The notes: a model not told the origin generated them from the letters alone. 64,000 bases of DNA from Culturomica massiliensis (GCF_900091655.1 NZ_LT594621.1:744001-808000), one strand, 5' to 3'; positions 34,813-44,270 are shown, counted from the first letter of the stretch. Program-made: numbers and translations.

Positions 34813-36030
34813 ATGAAGACGTTTAAAGCTTCGGTTCTGGCGACGGTTGTTGTGGTGTCTGTATTGATGCTGTTGTTTGTCTGCGGAATTTTTTCGTTGA
34901 AGATGTATTATGGTCGTCCTGTCCGGGAATGGGTGGCGGAACAACAGGAGAGAATGTGGCTGGATTCCGGTTTTTTGTTGTATTGCCGGGATACGTCGGT
35001 TGTATTGACGGATACTTCCGGTTATGTGCTTTTCCCTCCGGACGAACGTTCCCGTATCCGGGTTGAAGTTTTACCTTGGGGATTGTATGAGGTCGTGACA
35101 GTTTCACTTGCTTCGGGGAGAGCTTCGGTACGTTGGGTAGGTAAAAAACGATTGTATAACCGTAATGTACAATTGTATGTGAGTGATAAAGGGGCTGTTT
35201 TTTGTCTGGCAGGCCGTACGGTAATCCGGGGAAAGGTAGCCGTACCGAAAGCCGGAATCAATTATACGTCAGTCAATTCCGAATTTTTCACCGGGGAGAT
35301 ACTGGCGGATTCTGCCGTTTGTCGGAGTGGGACGGGTTTACCGGAAGTTTTGGAAGGACTACGAAAACAAGCCGGTGAGTATGGTCGTCTGCAGGAACCG
35401 CTTTCCATTCCCTGCGACGGTTTTGCCGGTTTGAAGCGTAGTTTCCGGGAGGAAACTTTGCCGGTTGTTTGTGAAGAACGGGTTAGCGGAAACTATGCCG
35501 GACGATTGGTGTTGTACAGCCGTTTTCCTTTGTATATCGGTCCGGAGTGCCGTTTAAGCCGTGTTTTGGTAGCAGCGCCTTCTGTAATGGTGGGTAAAGG
35601 TTTTCGGGGATCATTGCAGATTTTTGCCCGGGATACGGTAGTGTTGGATGAGCAGGTGGAGTTGGAGTATCCTTCGGGGGTGTTTTTAAGTGCGGAAAAT
35701 CCGGCAAGAAGGGTTGAAATCCGGGATAGTGCTGTCCTGAACGGTTATGTCGTGGTCGACGGGGATGGAGCGGAAAACCGGCCTCCCGTGCTGCATTACC
35801 GTCAGGTTCCGACGGCGAAGGTGAGGGGACTGGTGTATGTGGACGGTATTGCCCAGGTGCAGGGAGAAGTAGCGGGGGCTCTTTTTCTTCGGGAGAGTTA
35901 TTATTTTTCTCCGGCGGGCTATTATGCAGATATCCTGTATGGAGTGGACTTGTCAGAAAGTAAGGACATGATCTGGCCTTTCTGGTTGGCCGGAGATACG
36001 GAAAAGGAGGTGATCGGATGGCTGGAATAA
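34813..36030 (+). CDS. Large GspK-like candidate with pilin-type N-terminus
   Basis: 405 residues. The start MKTFKA, then SVLATVVVVSVLMLLFVCG looks like a class III leader with cleavage after Ala6, matching the Ala sites of the other pilins here, but position +5 is Thr and not Glu. In T2SS, GspK is the large tip pseudopilin that also lacks Glu5. The rest does not match GspK: it has repeated short beta-strands (RVLVAAPSVMVGKGFRGS, VEIRDSAVLNGYVVVDG, GLVYVDGIAQVQGEVAGAL) like a beta-helix or bactofilin-type solenoid. It is probably a fibre-tip protein of a new type. The end overlaps the next gene by 13 bases. Confidence 0.5.
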   Translation: MKTFKASVLATVVVVSVLMLLFVCGIFSLKMYYGRPVREWVAEQQERMWLDSGFLLYCRDTSVVLTDTSGYVLFPPDERSRIRVEVLPWGLYEVVTVSLASGRASVRWVGKKRLYNRNVQLYVSDKGAVFCLAGRTVIRGKVAVPKAGINYTSVNSEFFTGEILADSAVCRSGTGLPEVLEGLRKQAGEYGRLQEPLSIPCDGFAGLKRSFREETLPVVCEERVSGNYAGRLVLYSRFPLYIGPECRLSRVLVAAPSVMVGKGFRGSLQIFARDTVVLDEQVELEYPSGVFLSAENPARRVEIRDSAVLNGYVVVDGDGAENRPPVLHYRQVPTAKVRGLVYVDGIAQVQGEVAGALFLRESYYFSPAGYYADILYGVDLSESKDMIWPFWLAGDTEKEVIGWLE

Positions 36031-36350
36031 ATAAACGGCTCGGGGCTTCGACTTTGGTTGAAGTGATTGTTGCGGCTTTGATCCTGATGATTGTCTTTGC
36101 CGTGACGATGGAAACTTTGGTACGGTTTTCGGTGCAGGATAGCGAACCGATAGAGTTGACGGATGCCGTCACAGCCGTGCGTACCTATTACCGTTTATCC
36201 GGAAAGGAGGAGGAGAATGAAACCCTGGAATACAAGTGGGGGAAAATAAGAGTAGATGTCAAGCCTTATCGTCCGGGTTTCCGGCAGGTAACTCTGACGG
36301 TTATTCCAGGACACGGGCAGTATAAGCCGGTATTTGTTTATTTAAAATAG
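36018..36350 (+). CDS. Minor pseudopilin (GspI-like)
   Basis: 110 residues. Leader MAGINKRLGA, then STLVEVIVAALILMIVFAV: Glu at +5 after cleavage behind Ala10. The ASTLVE-type motif and short length are GspI-like. The gene overlaps the previous one by 13 bases, so translation is coupled. It would join the tip complex with the genes on either side. Confidence 0.75.
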   Translation: MAGINKRLGASTLVEVIVAALILMIVFAVTMETLVRFSVQDSEPIELTDAVTAVRTYYRLSGKEEENETLEYKWGKIRVDVKPYRPGFRQVTLTVIPGHGQYKPVFVYLK

Positions 36351-36452
36351 ATGGACATGAGGTTCCGAATAGGTGGAAGCCGATGGGGCAACTGTTTTAG
36401 AAGGTGTTTTTACTGTATGAATCCGATAGGTTTAAAGAAGGTGCAGGTAAAA

Positions 36453-36974
36453 ATGCGATGCGTTCGGAAATATACCTATCGGGCTATGACTTTGCCTGAA
36501 TTGCTGGTGGTCATGATAGTCGGAGGAATTGTGTTTCTCATGGTATTTGAGGCCTGGAATATGGCAGGGCGTTACGGAAGACAACAGACAGAGAGGAGTT
36601 TGTCGGAAAGTACGTTTTTTACGGCCGTTTCCCGTCTGGAAACTTTGTGTATGTCGGCAGATTCACTTACTGTCAGGGGGGACGGACTGGTCGTTCATCG
36701 TGCTGCCGGAAATGAGGTGTATCTGTACCGGGAGGGAGATTGTCTGGTTGTGTTATTCGGGGAAGGGGACGATTGTATACCCGTTTTGCGGGACACGTTG
36801 TTCCGAAATGTAGATGACGTCAGATGGACATCTGAAAGCGATGTTCCGAAACGGATAGACAGCTTGTATGTACTTCTGCAATTGGGCAAACATCGGAAAG
36901 AATTCGGATTCGGTTGTACTGATCGCGGTTCGGAACGGTGGGGAAAAGTTTTTCAGACAGAAGAGAACAGGTAA
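36453..36974 (+). CDS. Minor pseudopilin (GspJ/GspH-like)
   Basis: The frame opens at 36351, but ATG 36453 gives a standard 11-residue leader MRCVRKYTYRA followed by MTLPELLVVMIVGGIVFLMV with Glu +5; start 36417 is also possible. From 36453 the product is 173 residues. Length and position fit GspJ or GspH. Cleavage after Ala is again predicted. Followed by the GspF gene after 35 bases. Confidence 0.72.
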   Translation: MRCVRKYTYRAMTLPELLVVMIVGGIVFLMVFEAWNMAGRYGRQQTERSLSESTFFTAVSRLETLCMSADSLTVRGDGLVVHRAAGNEVYLYREGDCLVVLFGEGDDCIPVLRDTLFRNVDDVRWTSESDVPKRIDSLYVLLQLGKHRKEFGFGCTDRGSERWGKVFQTEENR

Positions 36975-37009
36975 AAGATCAATAAAGGTATTTATTTAAA
37001 TCAGGTGTA

Positions 37010-38056
37010 ATGGCAGTTTTGGTTTTTAAAGATTCGAGAAAAGAGACTTTGTTTTCGGAATTGAGTTCTTTACTGGCTTCGGGACTTGATTTCAGCCGCT
37101 CGTTCTCACTGTTGACGGAAGGCGAAGAGAAGGGGCGGATAAAAGAAATGTTAAAGTCGATACATCGTTCTGTGGTGAAAGGAAATGCCTTGTGGCAGGC
37201 GTTGGAAGAAAACGGAGGTTTTTCTCCTTTGGACCGGGGAGTTGTACGTATCGGGGAAGAAACGGGACGGTTGAGTGAAGCTTTGGTGTTTCTGGCTGAA
37301 TATTACCGTAAACGGATTGCCCGTCGCCGGATGATTTCGAGTGCCGTCAGTTATCCTTTGGTGGTATTGGGAACGGCGGTTATCGTATTGGTGTTTATGA
37401 TTTTAGTGGTGGTGCCTATGTTCGAGCAGGTATATACCCGTATGGGGGGAGAATTGCCGGCCATGACCCGCGGTATGATCGCTCTTTCCCGTTCGTTTCC
37501 GTATTGGCTGGGAGGAGTGACGGCAGTCGCCGGAGGCGGGGCGTTGTTTTTTCGTTATTTCGGAAAACGCCCGGAGGTGCAATCGGCTGTAGCTGCTTTT
37601 CTGCTTCGTCTTCCTTTGGTCGGCGGACTTATCCGGCAGAATTGTGAAGCCCGGTTTTGTAGTTTACTTTGGTTGCTGAATAGTTCAGGGGTACCGCTTT
37701 TACGGAGTATCGGCTTGCTGGAGGGAATTATTTCTTTTTACCCTTACCGTAAATCTTTTACCTCCATTGCTCAGGAACTGGGACGGGGAACCCTTTTTTC
37801 CACTGCCCTTTCGCTTTTTCCCCGTTTGTACGACCGTAAATTGGTCATGTTGTTGCGTGTGGGAGAAGAAACCAACCGTTTGGGGGATATGTTGTCGAGA
37901 CAGGGAGAGGAACTCAGCCAGCGCCTCGAGCACGGATTGAAGCAGGCGGGTAATCTGCTTGAACCGATTTTGGTACTGGGTGTCGGTGCTTTAGTGGCTG
38001 CCGTTCTGATTGCAATGTACCTGCCGATGTTCCGGTTGGGAACAACGATATATTGA
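37010..38056 (+). CDS. gspF: GspF/PilC-type inner-membrane platform protein
   Basis: 348 residues with two T2SSF domains. The first ends in a membrane segment (about 115-140, VSYPLVVLGTAVIVLVFMIL), the second membrane segment is near 163-182, and the last near 315-338. Conserved features include LLASGLDFSRSFSLL, RIGEETGRLSEAL and its repeat RVGEETNRLGDML. It is the rotor or platform on which GspE acts. It is the last gene of the block. Confidence 0.92.
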   Translation: MAVLVFKDSRKETLFSELSSLLASGLDFSRSFSLLTEGEEKGRIKEMLKSIHRSVVKGNALWQALEENGGFSPLDRGVVRIGEETGRLSEALVFLAEYYRKRIARRRMISSAVSYPLVVLGTAVIVLVFMILVVVPMFEQVYTRMGGELPAMTRGMIALSRSFPYWLGGVTAVAGGGALFFRYFGKRPEVQSAVAAFLLRLPLVGGLIRQNCEARFCSLLWLLNSSGVPLLRSIGLLEGIISFYPYRKSFTSIAQELGRGTLFSTALSLFPRLYDRKLVMLLRVGEETNRLGDMLSRQGEELSQRLEHGLKQAGNLLEPILVLGVGALVAAVLIAMYLPMFRLGTTIY

Positions 38057-38390
38057 TTTTTATCTCAATAATACCTGTTGTATTTTTCCGGTTATCCGGT
38101 CTAAATCATCGGAAATATATATAATATTTAGAAATATTTTACTTTTCGGAAAGGGAAACCGTTTTGTCATTACAATAAATATTATAAATGTCTATTGTAT
38201 TTTATATCAGAATATAAACTTTACTTATTTTAATCTGTAATATAATGATTAATCCGACGGATTGCATTTCTATATTTTACAATATACTATTTTTCAATTA
38301 TGCAATTAATTCATATATAGGTTTGATGTAAAAAAATGTTAATAATTTAGTGCGTAACTTTAATTTACAAATTTTAAATTTTACGTACTT
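38057..38390. other. AT-rich intergenic region after the secretion operon
   Basis: 334 bases, no gene and no strong hairpin. It is very AT-rich; the stretch TTTAATTTACAAATTTTAAATTTTACG before 38391 is likely the regulator's leader. No clear promoter match. Confidence 0.5.
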
Positions 38391-38959
38391 ATGGAAAAAA
38401 CATTTTTTATCGATCAGATTCAAGGGCTAAAAGAGAGTGTTTACAGAATTTTTAGCAGAAGGAGAAGGCAGAAAAGAATTGTAGCGGATAAAGGGGATGA
38501 GGATTTTAAATTTATCTCCGGGATTATATTGTCGTATGTACGACATCTGACATTGTTGTTCGGACAATATAAGAATCGTTATGAAATTATTTATCACCGT
38601 ATTTATGAAATTATAGAAAAGGAAATTATAGACGGGGAGGGCAAGACGGTGTTGTGTAAAATTATAAATCAATGTTTTGACGGAATTGCCGATAAGTTAC
38701 GGGCGTCCCATCCTGAGCTTCGGGATACGGATGTCGAGTTTTTGTGTTTTCTGGCTGTGGGTTTTACGGCATTGGAATTGATGTTGATGTACCGTTTGGA
38801 AAGTGTGGAAGCAGTGTATGTAAAGTGTTCGCGTTTAAAAAAAAAATACATTTGGATTGTCCGTTAAATATTTATTTACAGGAATATGTACCGTATAAAA
38901 TAAATTGGGAGCCCGGGCGTTTGTTTCAGGAGGTGTTTGTGGTATCGGAGGATATTTAA
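38391..38959 (+). CDS. Putative helix-turn-helix regulator with a frameshift at an A10 tract
   Basis: The main frame gives 158 residues ending at 38867 (SRLKKKYIWIVR). The last part of the main frame (RDTDVEFLCFLAVGFTALELMLMYRL, shown in two parts: RDTDVEFLCFLAVGF and TALELMLMYRLESVEAVYVK) followed by SRLKKK looks like the C-terminal HTH helices of Bacteroidota LuxR-like regulators, which normally go on past this point. At 38837-38846 there are ten A residues. With one more A, the frame would continue IHLDCPLNIYLQEYVPYK and end at 38959. It is either a broken gene, a phase-variable tract or a slippage site. It could regulate the neighbouring operon, but that is position only. Confidence 0.55.
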
Positions 38960-39018
38960 TATTTTCAGGATTTTATTTTCCGTTTTTACTTTTTAGCTTA
39001 ACTTTGTAGCTTGTGGAA

Positions 39019-39333
39019 ATGAACAGGTATTTGATAGCGGCATTGTATGTCATGGCCGGATGTGTCGTGACAGTTCCTTTAAAGGTGCAGGGAAACCCGG
39101 AGCCTTTAAGGGGGGAAAGGTGCAGGCTGATTGTTACGACTACGGTTAAAACGGTGTCGGAATATGTCGGGGATCAGGAGGCGGAGCAGCTTGTTTTTGA
39201 CCTGGCTCCGGAATATTTCTGGTCGCCGGACATTGCGGTTCATAAGACGATTTTTTTGTCTGATTACGGGAAAGCGGAGCAAATCGAGACTCCGGCATAT
39301 ACTTCCCATAAAATCCGGGCTCCGGGGCTGTAA
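39019..39333 (+). CDS. Small exported protein of unknown function
   Basis: 104 residues from ATG 39019, with a hydrophobic signal-type N-terminus (NRYLIAALYVMAGCVVTVP). The rest is short, with no motif I recognise. A TAACTTTG box (38999-39006) that matches the -7 consensus lies just upstream, giving a short leader. Followed by a 183-base gap to secA, which includes the small hairpin GTTGCC-A-GGCAAC. Function unknown. Confidence 0.5.
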   Translation: MNRYLIAALYVMAGCVVTVPLKVQGNPEPLRGERCRLIVTTTVKTVSEYVGDQEAEQLVFDLAPEYFWSPDIAVHKTIFLSDYGKAEQIETPAYTSHKIRAPGL

Positions 39334-39516
39334 TCCTGATACAGTTTTCGATTTATGACCCAGGATTCGGATATGAATCCCGGTTTGAAGGCAGGTCGTG
39401 CATTTTAATGAATGACGATTTCCGGTAAGGATCGAAAGTTTTATTTTTACAAGTTATATTTTTAACAGAGTTGCCAGGCAACAAAATATTAATTACAATT
39501 TAAAATTTACAATTCA

Positions 39517-42500
39517 ATGGGTTTAAATGATATATTGAAGAAATTACTCGGTAATAAGTCGGATCGGGATATGAAGGAGTTGGTGCCGATTGTGGGCAAG
39601 GTAAATGCCGAGTGGGAAAAGATAAAAGGACTCAGTAATGACGAGTTGCGTGCTGCTGCCGATGATTTGAAAGCCAAAATCCGGGCGCATATACAGGAAG
39701 AGCAGGACGAGATAACAGAGTTGAAGAGAAAGGTGGATGAAGAACGGCCGACAATCGAAGAACGGGAGGAAATATACGACCGTATCGACAAGCTGGAAGA
39801 GGAGATTGATAAGAAGGTGGAGGAGATTCTGACGGAATTGTTACCTGCGGCTTTTGCGATTATGAAGGATACAGCCCGTCGTTTTAAAGAAAACGAGGAA
39901 ATTGAGGTAACAGCTACCCCATTTGACCGGAATTTATCTGTGAATCATGATTTTGTGGAGATTGAAGGAGATAAGGCGATTTGGTTTAATTCGTGGATTG
40001 CCGGAGGAAATGAGGTGACGTGGGATATGGTGCATTACGATGTACAGTTGATCGGCGGGGCTGTGCTTCATCAGGGCAAGATTGCGGAAATGGCTACGGG
40101 TGAAGGTAAAACGTTGGTTGCTACTTTACCGGTATTTCTGAATGCTTTGACGGGGCGCGGAGTGCATATGGTGACGGTGAATGATTATCTGGCAAAGCGT
40201 GACTCGGAGTGGATGGGACCTTTGTATATGTTCCACGGTTTGTCTGTGGATTGTATTGATAAGCATCAGCCTAATTCTCCGGAACGCCGTAAGGCTTATA
40301 TGGCGGATATTACTTTCGGTACGAATAACGAATTCGGTTTCGATTATCTGCGCGATAACATGGCGGTTCATCCCGAGGATCTGGTACAGCGTAAACACAA
40401 TTATGCGATTGTGGATGAGGTTGACTCGGTGTTGATCGACGATGCCCGTACGCCTTTGATTATTTCTGGTCCGGTACCGAAAGGGGACGATCAGATGTTC
40501 GACGAATATAAGCCGCGTGTTGACCGTTTGGTAAGGATGCAGCGTGAGCTGGTGATGAAGATATTCAATGAAGCGAAGGAGTTGCTGAATAGTGACGATT
40601 CGAAGAAGCGGAAAGAAGGGGGAGTCCTGTTGCTTAGAGCACATAAAGGTTTACCGAAATATAAACCTTTGATTAAGTTTTTGAGTGAGCAAGGGAATAA
40701 GGCAATATTGATCAAGACGGAAAACGAATACATGCAGGAAAATAACCGGAGGATGCCGGAAATTACAGATCCGCTGTATTTTGTGATTGATGAGAAGCAG
40801 AACACGATCGATTTGACGGATAAGGGACACGATGCGATTACTGCTGCCGGCGAGGATCCGAAGTTCTTTATTCTTCCGAATATCGGTGAAGAAATCGCCG
40901 AAATTGAAAAGACGGTGAAGGATGAAAACGAGAAGTTGCAGCGTAAAGACGAAATGATTCAGAATTACGCCGTGAAATCGGAGCGTGTGCATACTGTAAG
41001 TCAGTTGCTGAAAGCTTACACTTTGTTCGAGAAGGATGTAGAATATGTGGTGATCGATAATAAGGTGAAGATTGTGGATGAGCAGACCGGTCGTATCATG
41101 GAGGGGCGCCGTTATTCGGATGGTCTGCACCAGGCGATTGAAGCTAAAGAAGATGTGAAGGTTGAAGCGGCTACACAGACTTTTGCTACGATTACGTTGC
41201 AGAATTATTTCCGTATGTATCATAAATTGGCCGGTATGACCGGTACGGCAGAAACGGAAGCCGGTGAGTTGTGGGATATCTACAAGCTGGATGTCGTTGT
41301 GATCCCGACGAACAAACCGATCATCCGGAAGGATGCCAACGATTTGGTATATAAGACGAAGCGGGAGAAATACAATGCGGTGATCGATGAAATCGTCCGT
41401 CTGGTAGAAGCCGGTCGTCCGGTATTGGTAGGTACGACTTCGGTAGAAGTGTCGGAGTTATTGAGCCGTATGCTGAAATTGCGGAATATTTCTCACAATG
41501 TGCTGAATGCGAAGTTGCATCACAAAGAGGCTGATATTGTAGCACAGGCCGGACAGAAAGGTACTGTAACTATTGCTACCAATATGGCCGGTCGTGGTAC
41601 CGATATCAAGTTGACTCCGGAGGTACGGGAAGCGGGAGGTTTGGCTATTATCGGTACGGAGCGGCATGATTCCCGTCGTGTGGACCGTCAGTTGCGGGGC
41701 CGTGCCGGACGTCAGGGAGATCCGGGATCTTCCCAGTTTTTTGTTTCTCTGGAAGACGATCTGATGCGTTTGTTCAGTTCCGAAAGAATTATCCGGGTAA
41801 TGGACCGCTTGGGTCATCAGGAGGGAGATGTTATTCAGCATTCGATGATCACCCGTTCTATCGAACGGGCACAGAAAAAAGTGGAAGAGAATAATTTCGG
41901 TATCCGGAAGCGTTTGCTGGAATATGACGATGTGATGAATTCCCAGCGTACGATTATTTATAAACAGCGCCGGAATGCGTTGTTGGGAGAGCGTATCGGG
42001 GTTGCTGTTGCCAATAATACCTACGATGTATGTGAAACTATTGTGAATGAATATCAGCCGGCGAATGATTTGGAAGGTTTACGGATGGAAGTTTTGCGTA
42101 TACTCTCGATCGATTTTGAAGTTACGCCGGAGGAATTCCAAACTATGAAGGCCGAGGATTTGACGGAGAAATTGTACGATAAGGTGCGGGAAGTATATAC
42201 GCGTAAGGGGGAACATATTGCAGAGCAGGCCTATCCGGTAATCAAGAATGTATTCGAGACCCGGGGAGAGATGTTTAAGAATATCGTCGTTCCGTTTACA
42301 GACGGACAACGGATGTATAATGTGGTGACGAATTTGGAAAAGGCTTACCGGAGTCAGGGAGAGGATCTGATGCGCTCTTATGAGAAGTCAATCATATTGG
42401 CACAGATTGACGATGCCTGGAAGGAGCAGTTGCGTGAAATGGACGAATTAAAGCAGTCGGTACAGAATGCAGCTTATGAACAGAAGGATCCGCTGTTGAT

Positions 42501-42801
42501 TTATAAATTCGAATCCTATAATTTGTTTAAAACCATGGTTGAAAAGATCAACCGGGGTATCGTATCTACTTTGATGAAAGGACAGATTCCGATGCAGGAA
42601 CCGGAAGAAGTCAGGGAAGCCAGGGAACGCCGTACGGACATGAGCCGTATGAAAGAAGGGCGTGCAGAAGCTGCGGTTCCCCAGAATCAACAACCGCCGA
42701 AACATGAGCCGGTGCGTGTCGGTCCGAAGGTGGGACGTAATGATCCCTGCCCTTGTGGAAGCGGCTTGAAGTATAAGAATTGTCACGGAAAGACAGAATA
42801 A
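39517..42801 (+). CDS. secA: Preprotein translocase ATPase SecA
   Basis: 1094 residues, longer than E. coli SecA (901) as is common in Bacteroidota, with an extra charged segment around 60-110. Walker A GEGKTLVATLP near 194, DEAD-type box VDEVDSVLIDDA near 299, helicase motif TNMAGRGTDIKLTPE near 690 and HDSRRVDRQLRGRAGRQGDP. The C-terminal zinc motif CPCGSGLKYKNCHG ends the protein. It drives Sec export of proteins, including the lipoproteins and signal-peptide proteins in this window. Single gene unit followed by lgt. Confidence 0.98.
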   Translation: MGLNDILKKLLGNKSDRDMKELVPIVGKVNAEWEKIKGLSNDELRAAADDLKAKIRAHIQEEQDEITELKRKVDEERPTIEEREEIYDRIDKLEEEIDKKVEEILTELLPAAFAIMKDTARRFKENEEIEVTATPFDRNLSVNHDFVEIEGDKAIWFNSWIAGGNEVTWDMVHYDVQLIGGAVLHQGKIAEMATGEGKTLVATLPVFLNALTGRGVHMVTVNDYLAKRDSEWMGPLYMFHGLSVDCIDKHQPNSPERRKAYMADITFGTNNEFGFDYLRDNMAVHPEDLVQRKHNYAIVDEVDSVLIDDARTPLIISGPVPKGDDQMFDEYKPRVDRLVRMQRELVMKIFNEAKELLNSDDSKKRKEGGVLLLRAHKGLPKYKPLIKFLSEQGNKAILIKTENEYMQENNRRMPEITDPLYFVIDEKQNTIDLTDKGHDAITAAGEDPKFFILPNIGEEIAEIEKTVKDENEKLQRKDEMIQNYAVKSERVHTVSQLLKAYTLFEKDVEYVVIDNKVKIVDEQTGRIMEGRRYSDGLHQAIEAKEDVKVEAATQTFATITLQNYFRMYHKLAGMTGTAETEAGELWDIYKLDVVVIPTNKPIIRKDANDLVYKTKREKYNAVIDEIVRLVEAGRPVLVGTTSVEVSELLSRMLKLRNISHNVLNAKLHHKEADIVAQAGQKGTVTIATNMAGRGTDIKLTPEVREAGGLAIIGTERHDSRRVDRQLRGRAGRQGDPGSSQFFVSLEDDLMRLFSSERIIRVMDRLGHQEGDVIQHSMITRSIERAQKKVEENNFGIRKRLLEYDDVMNSQRTIIYKQRRNALLGERIGVAVANNTYDVCETIVNEYQPANDLEGLRMEVLRILSIDFEVTPEEFQTMKAEDLTEKLYDKVREVYTRKGEHIAEQAYPVIKNVFETRGEMFKNIVVPFTDGQRMYNVVTNLEKAYRSQGEDLMRSYEKSIILAQIDDAWKEQLREMDELKQSVQNAAYEQKDPLLIYKFESYNLFKTMVEKINRGIVSTLMKGQIPMQEPEEVREARERRTDMSRMKEGRAEAAVPQNQQPPKHEPVRVGPKVGRNDPCPCGSGLKYKNCHGKTE

Positions 42802-42879
42802 TTAATTTTAGATTTGTGATTTGCGGTTTTTGTCCGGAAGGAGAGGAGCCGTAAATCATAAGCTATAAATCCTGAATCA

Positions 42880-43743
42880 ATGTTATTGTATATCAATTGG
42901 AATGTAGACCCGGAATTGTTCAATCTGGGGGCGATCTCGATCCGGTATTACGGTTTGTTATTTGCTTTGGCCTTTATTTTCGGATATAAGGTGGAGGAAA
43001 AGATGTTTAAGTCGGAGGGGTTGAGCCAGGCCTGGTTGGATAAATTGTGGATATATGTGGCTATTGCGACGGTGATCGGTGCCCGTTTGGGGCATTGTTT
43101 CTTCTACGATTGGGCTTATTATAGTCAGCATCCTTTGGAAATTGTATTACCGTTTCAGTTCAATCCTTTCAAATTTACCGGGTTTCAGGGACTGGCCAGT
43201 CATGGTGCAGCGGTTGGTATTATTGCAGGATTGTGGTATTATTCGCGGAAGGTGAGTAAAAAATCGATTTTTTGGATATTGGACCGGGCTGTCATTCCGA
43301 TTGCTTTGGCCGGTTTTTTTATCCGGATGGGGAATCTGATGAATTCGGAGATTATCGGAAAAGCGACCAATGTGCCCTGGGCTTTTCAGTTTGTCAACGC
43401 CAGCGGGATTGCTGATCCGTCGACGCCGCGACATCCGGCTCAATTGTACGAAGCGGTTTGTTATCTGCTCAGTTTCGGAATTCTGATGTATTTTTATTGG
43501 AGAACACGGGCTAAGGAGCATTTAGGCTTTTTGTTCGGATTGTTTTTGATACTGATTTTTTCAGCCCGTTTCTTTATTGAATTTATAAAGGAACCGCAGG
43601 AGCCGTGGGAAGCTGATATGGCTCTTAATATGGGACAATGGCTGAGTATTCCGTTTGTAATTGCGGGCTTGTTTATGATATGGTACAGTAAAAGTCATAG
43701 GGTGACGGAGTCACAGAGTCACAAAGTCAAAAAGAGAAAATAG
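42880..43743 (+). CDS. lgt: Prolipoprotein diacylglyceryl transferase Lgt
   Basis: 287 residues, about seven membrane segments. IRYYGLLFALAFIFGY near the start, the lipid-transfer region IRMGNLMNSEIIGKATN, and STPRHPAQLYEAVCYLL near the middle are Lgt signatures. The enzyme moves diacylglycerol from phosphatidylglycerol to the lipobox cysteine, so it acts on the immunity lipoproteins, the M16 peptidase and the others in this region. The last 15 residues are a basic tail. The next gene begins six bases later. Confidence 0.96.
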   Translation: MLLYINWNVDPELFNLGAISIRYYGLLFALAFIFGYKVEEKMFKSEGLSQAWLDKLWIYVAIATVIGARLGHCFFYDWAYYSQHPLEIVLPFQFNPFKFTGFQGLASHGAAVGIIAGLWYYSRKVSKKSIFWILDRAVIPIALAGFFIRMGNLMNSEIIGKATNVPWAFQFVNASGIADPSTPRHPAQLYEAVCYLLSFGILMYFYWRTRAKEHLGFLFGLFLILIFSARFFIEFIKEPQEPWEADMALNMGQWLSIPFVIAGLFMIWYSKSHRVTESQSHKVKKRK

Positions 43744-43748
43744 TTATT

Positions 43749-44219
43749 ATGTACGAGAAGAAGTTTATGGAAGAGGCCATTCGGTTGGCTGTAGAGAATG
43801 TGAAAAAAGGGGCAGGAGGTCCTTTCGGAGCGGTGGTTGTGAAAGATGGAAAGGTGGTTGCTGCTTCTGCTAATACGGTTACTCCGGATAATGATCCGAC
43901 GGCACATGCCGAGGTAAATGCGATCCGGCAGGCTTGCCGCCGACTCGGTAGTTTTCAGTTGGCGGGTTGCGAAATTTATTGCAGTTGTGAGCCTTGTCCG
44001 ATGTGTTTGGGAGCTATTTACTGGGCTCGTCCGGACAAGGTGTATTATGCCTGTACGAAGACGGATGCTGCAGAGGCTGGATTCGATGATTCGTTTATAT
44101 ACCGGGAAATTGAGATGCCGGAGGCAGAGCGGAGTATTCCTTTCTGTAACCAGCGGGAAAAAGAGGCCGGAGAAGAGTTCCGGTTGTGGCGAACGAAAGA
44201 AGATAAGACGATATATTGA
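43749..44219 (+). CDS. Nucleoside deaminase (guanine deaminase-like)
   Basis: 156 residues of the CMP/dCMP deaminase fold. Zinc ligands are in HAEVNAI (His53, catalytic Glu55) and CEPCPMCLG. The sequence GGPFGAVVVKDGKVVA and the end DDSFIYREI resemble guanine deaminase GuaD of the short type more than tRNA adenosine deaminase TadA. It is six bases after lgt, probably cotranscribed. Ends before a hairpin terminator (44221). Confidence 0.85.
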   Translation: MYEKKFMEEAIRLAVENVKKGAGGPFGAVVVKDGKVVAASANTVTPDNDPTAHAEVNAIRQACRRLGSFQLAGCEIYCSCEPCPMCLGAIYWARPDKVYYACTKTDAAEAGFDDSFIYREIEMPEAERSIPFCNQREKEAGEEFRLWRTKEDKTIY

Positions 44220-44220
44220 G

Positions 44221-44249
44221 AAAACAGAGGTTTTACCTCTGTTTTTTTT
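44221..44249 (+). terminator. Terminator after the deaminase gene
   Basis: AAAACAGAGG-TTTTA-CCTCTGTTTTTTTT hairpin directly after the stop codon. Confidence 0.85.
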
Positions 44250-44270
44250 ATCATTTATTAAATGAAATTA

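Noticed and set aside
35483..36172. 229-codon minus-strand frame in the 405-residue gene
   Set aside because: Antisense shadow crossing two well supported pilin-type genes.
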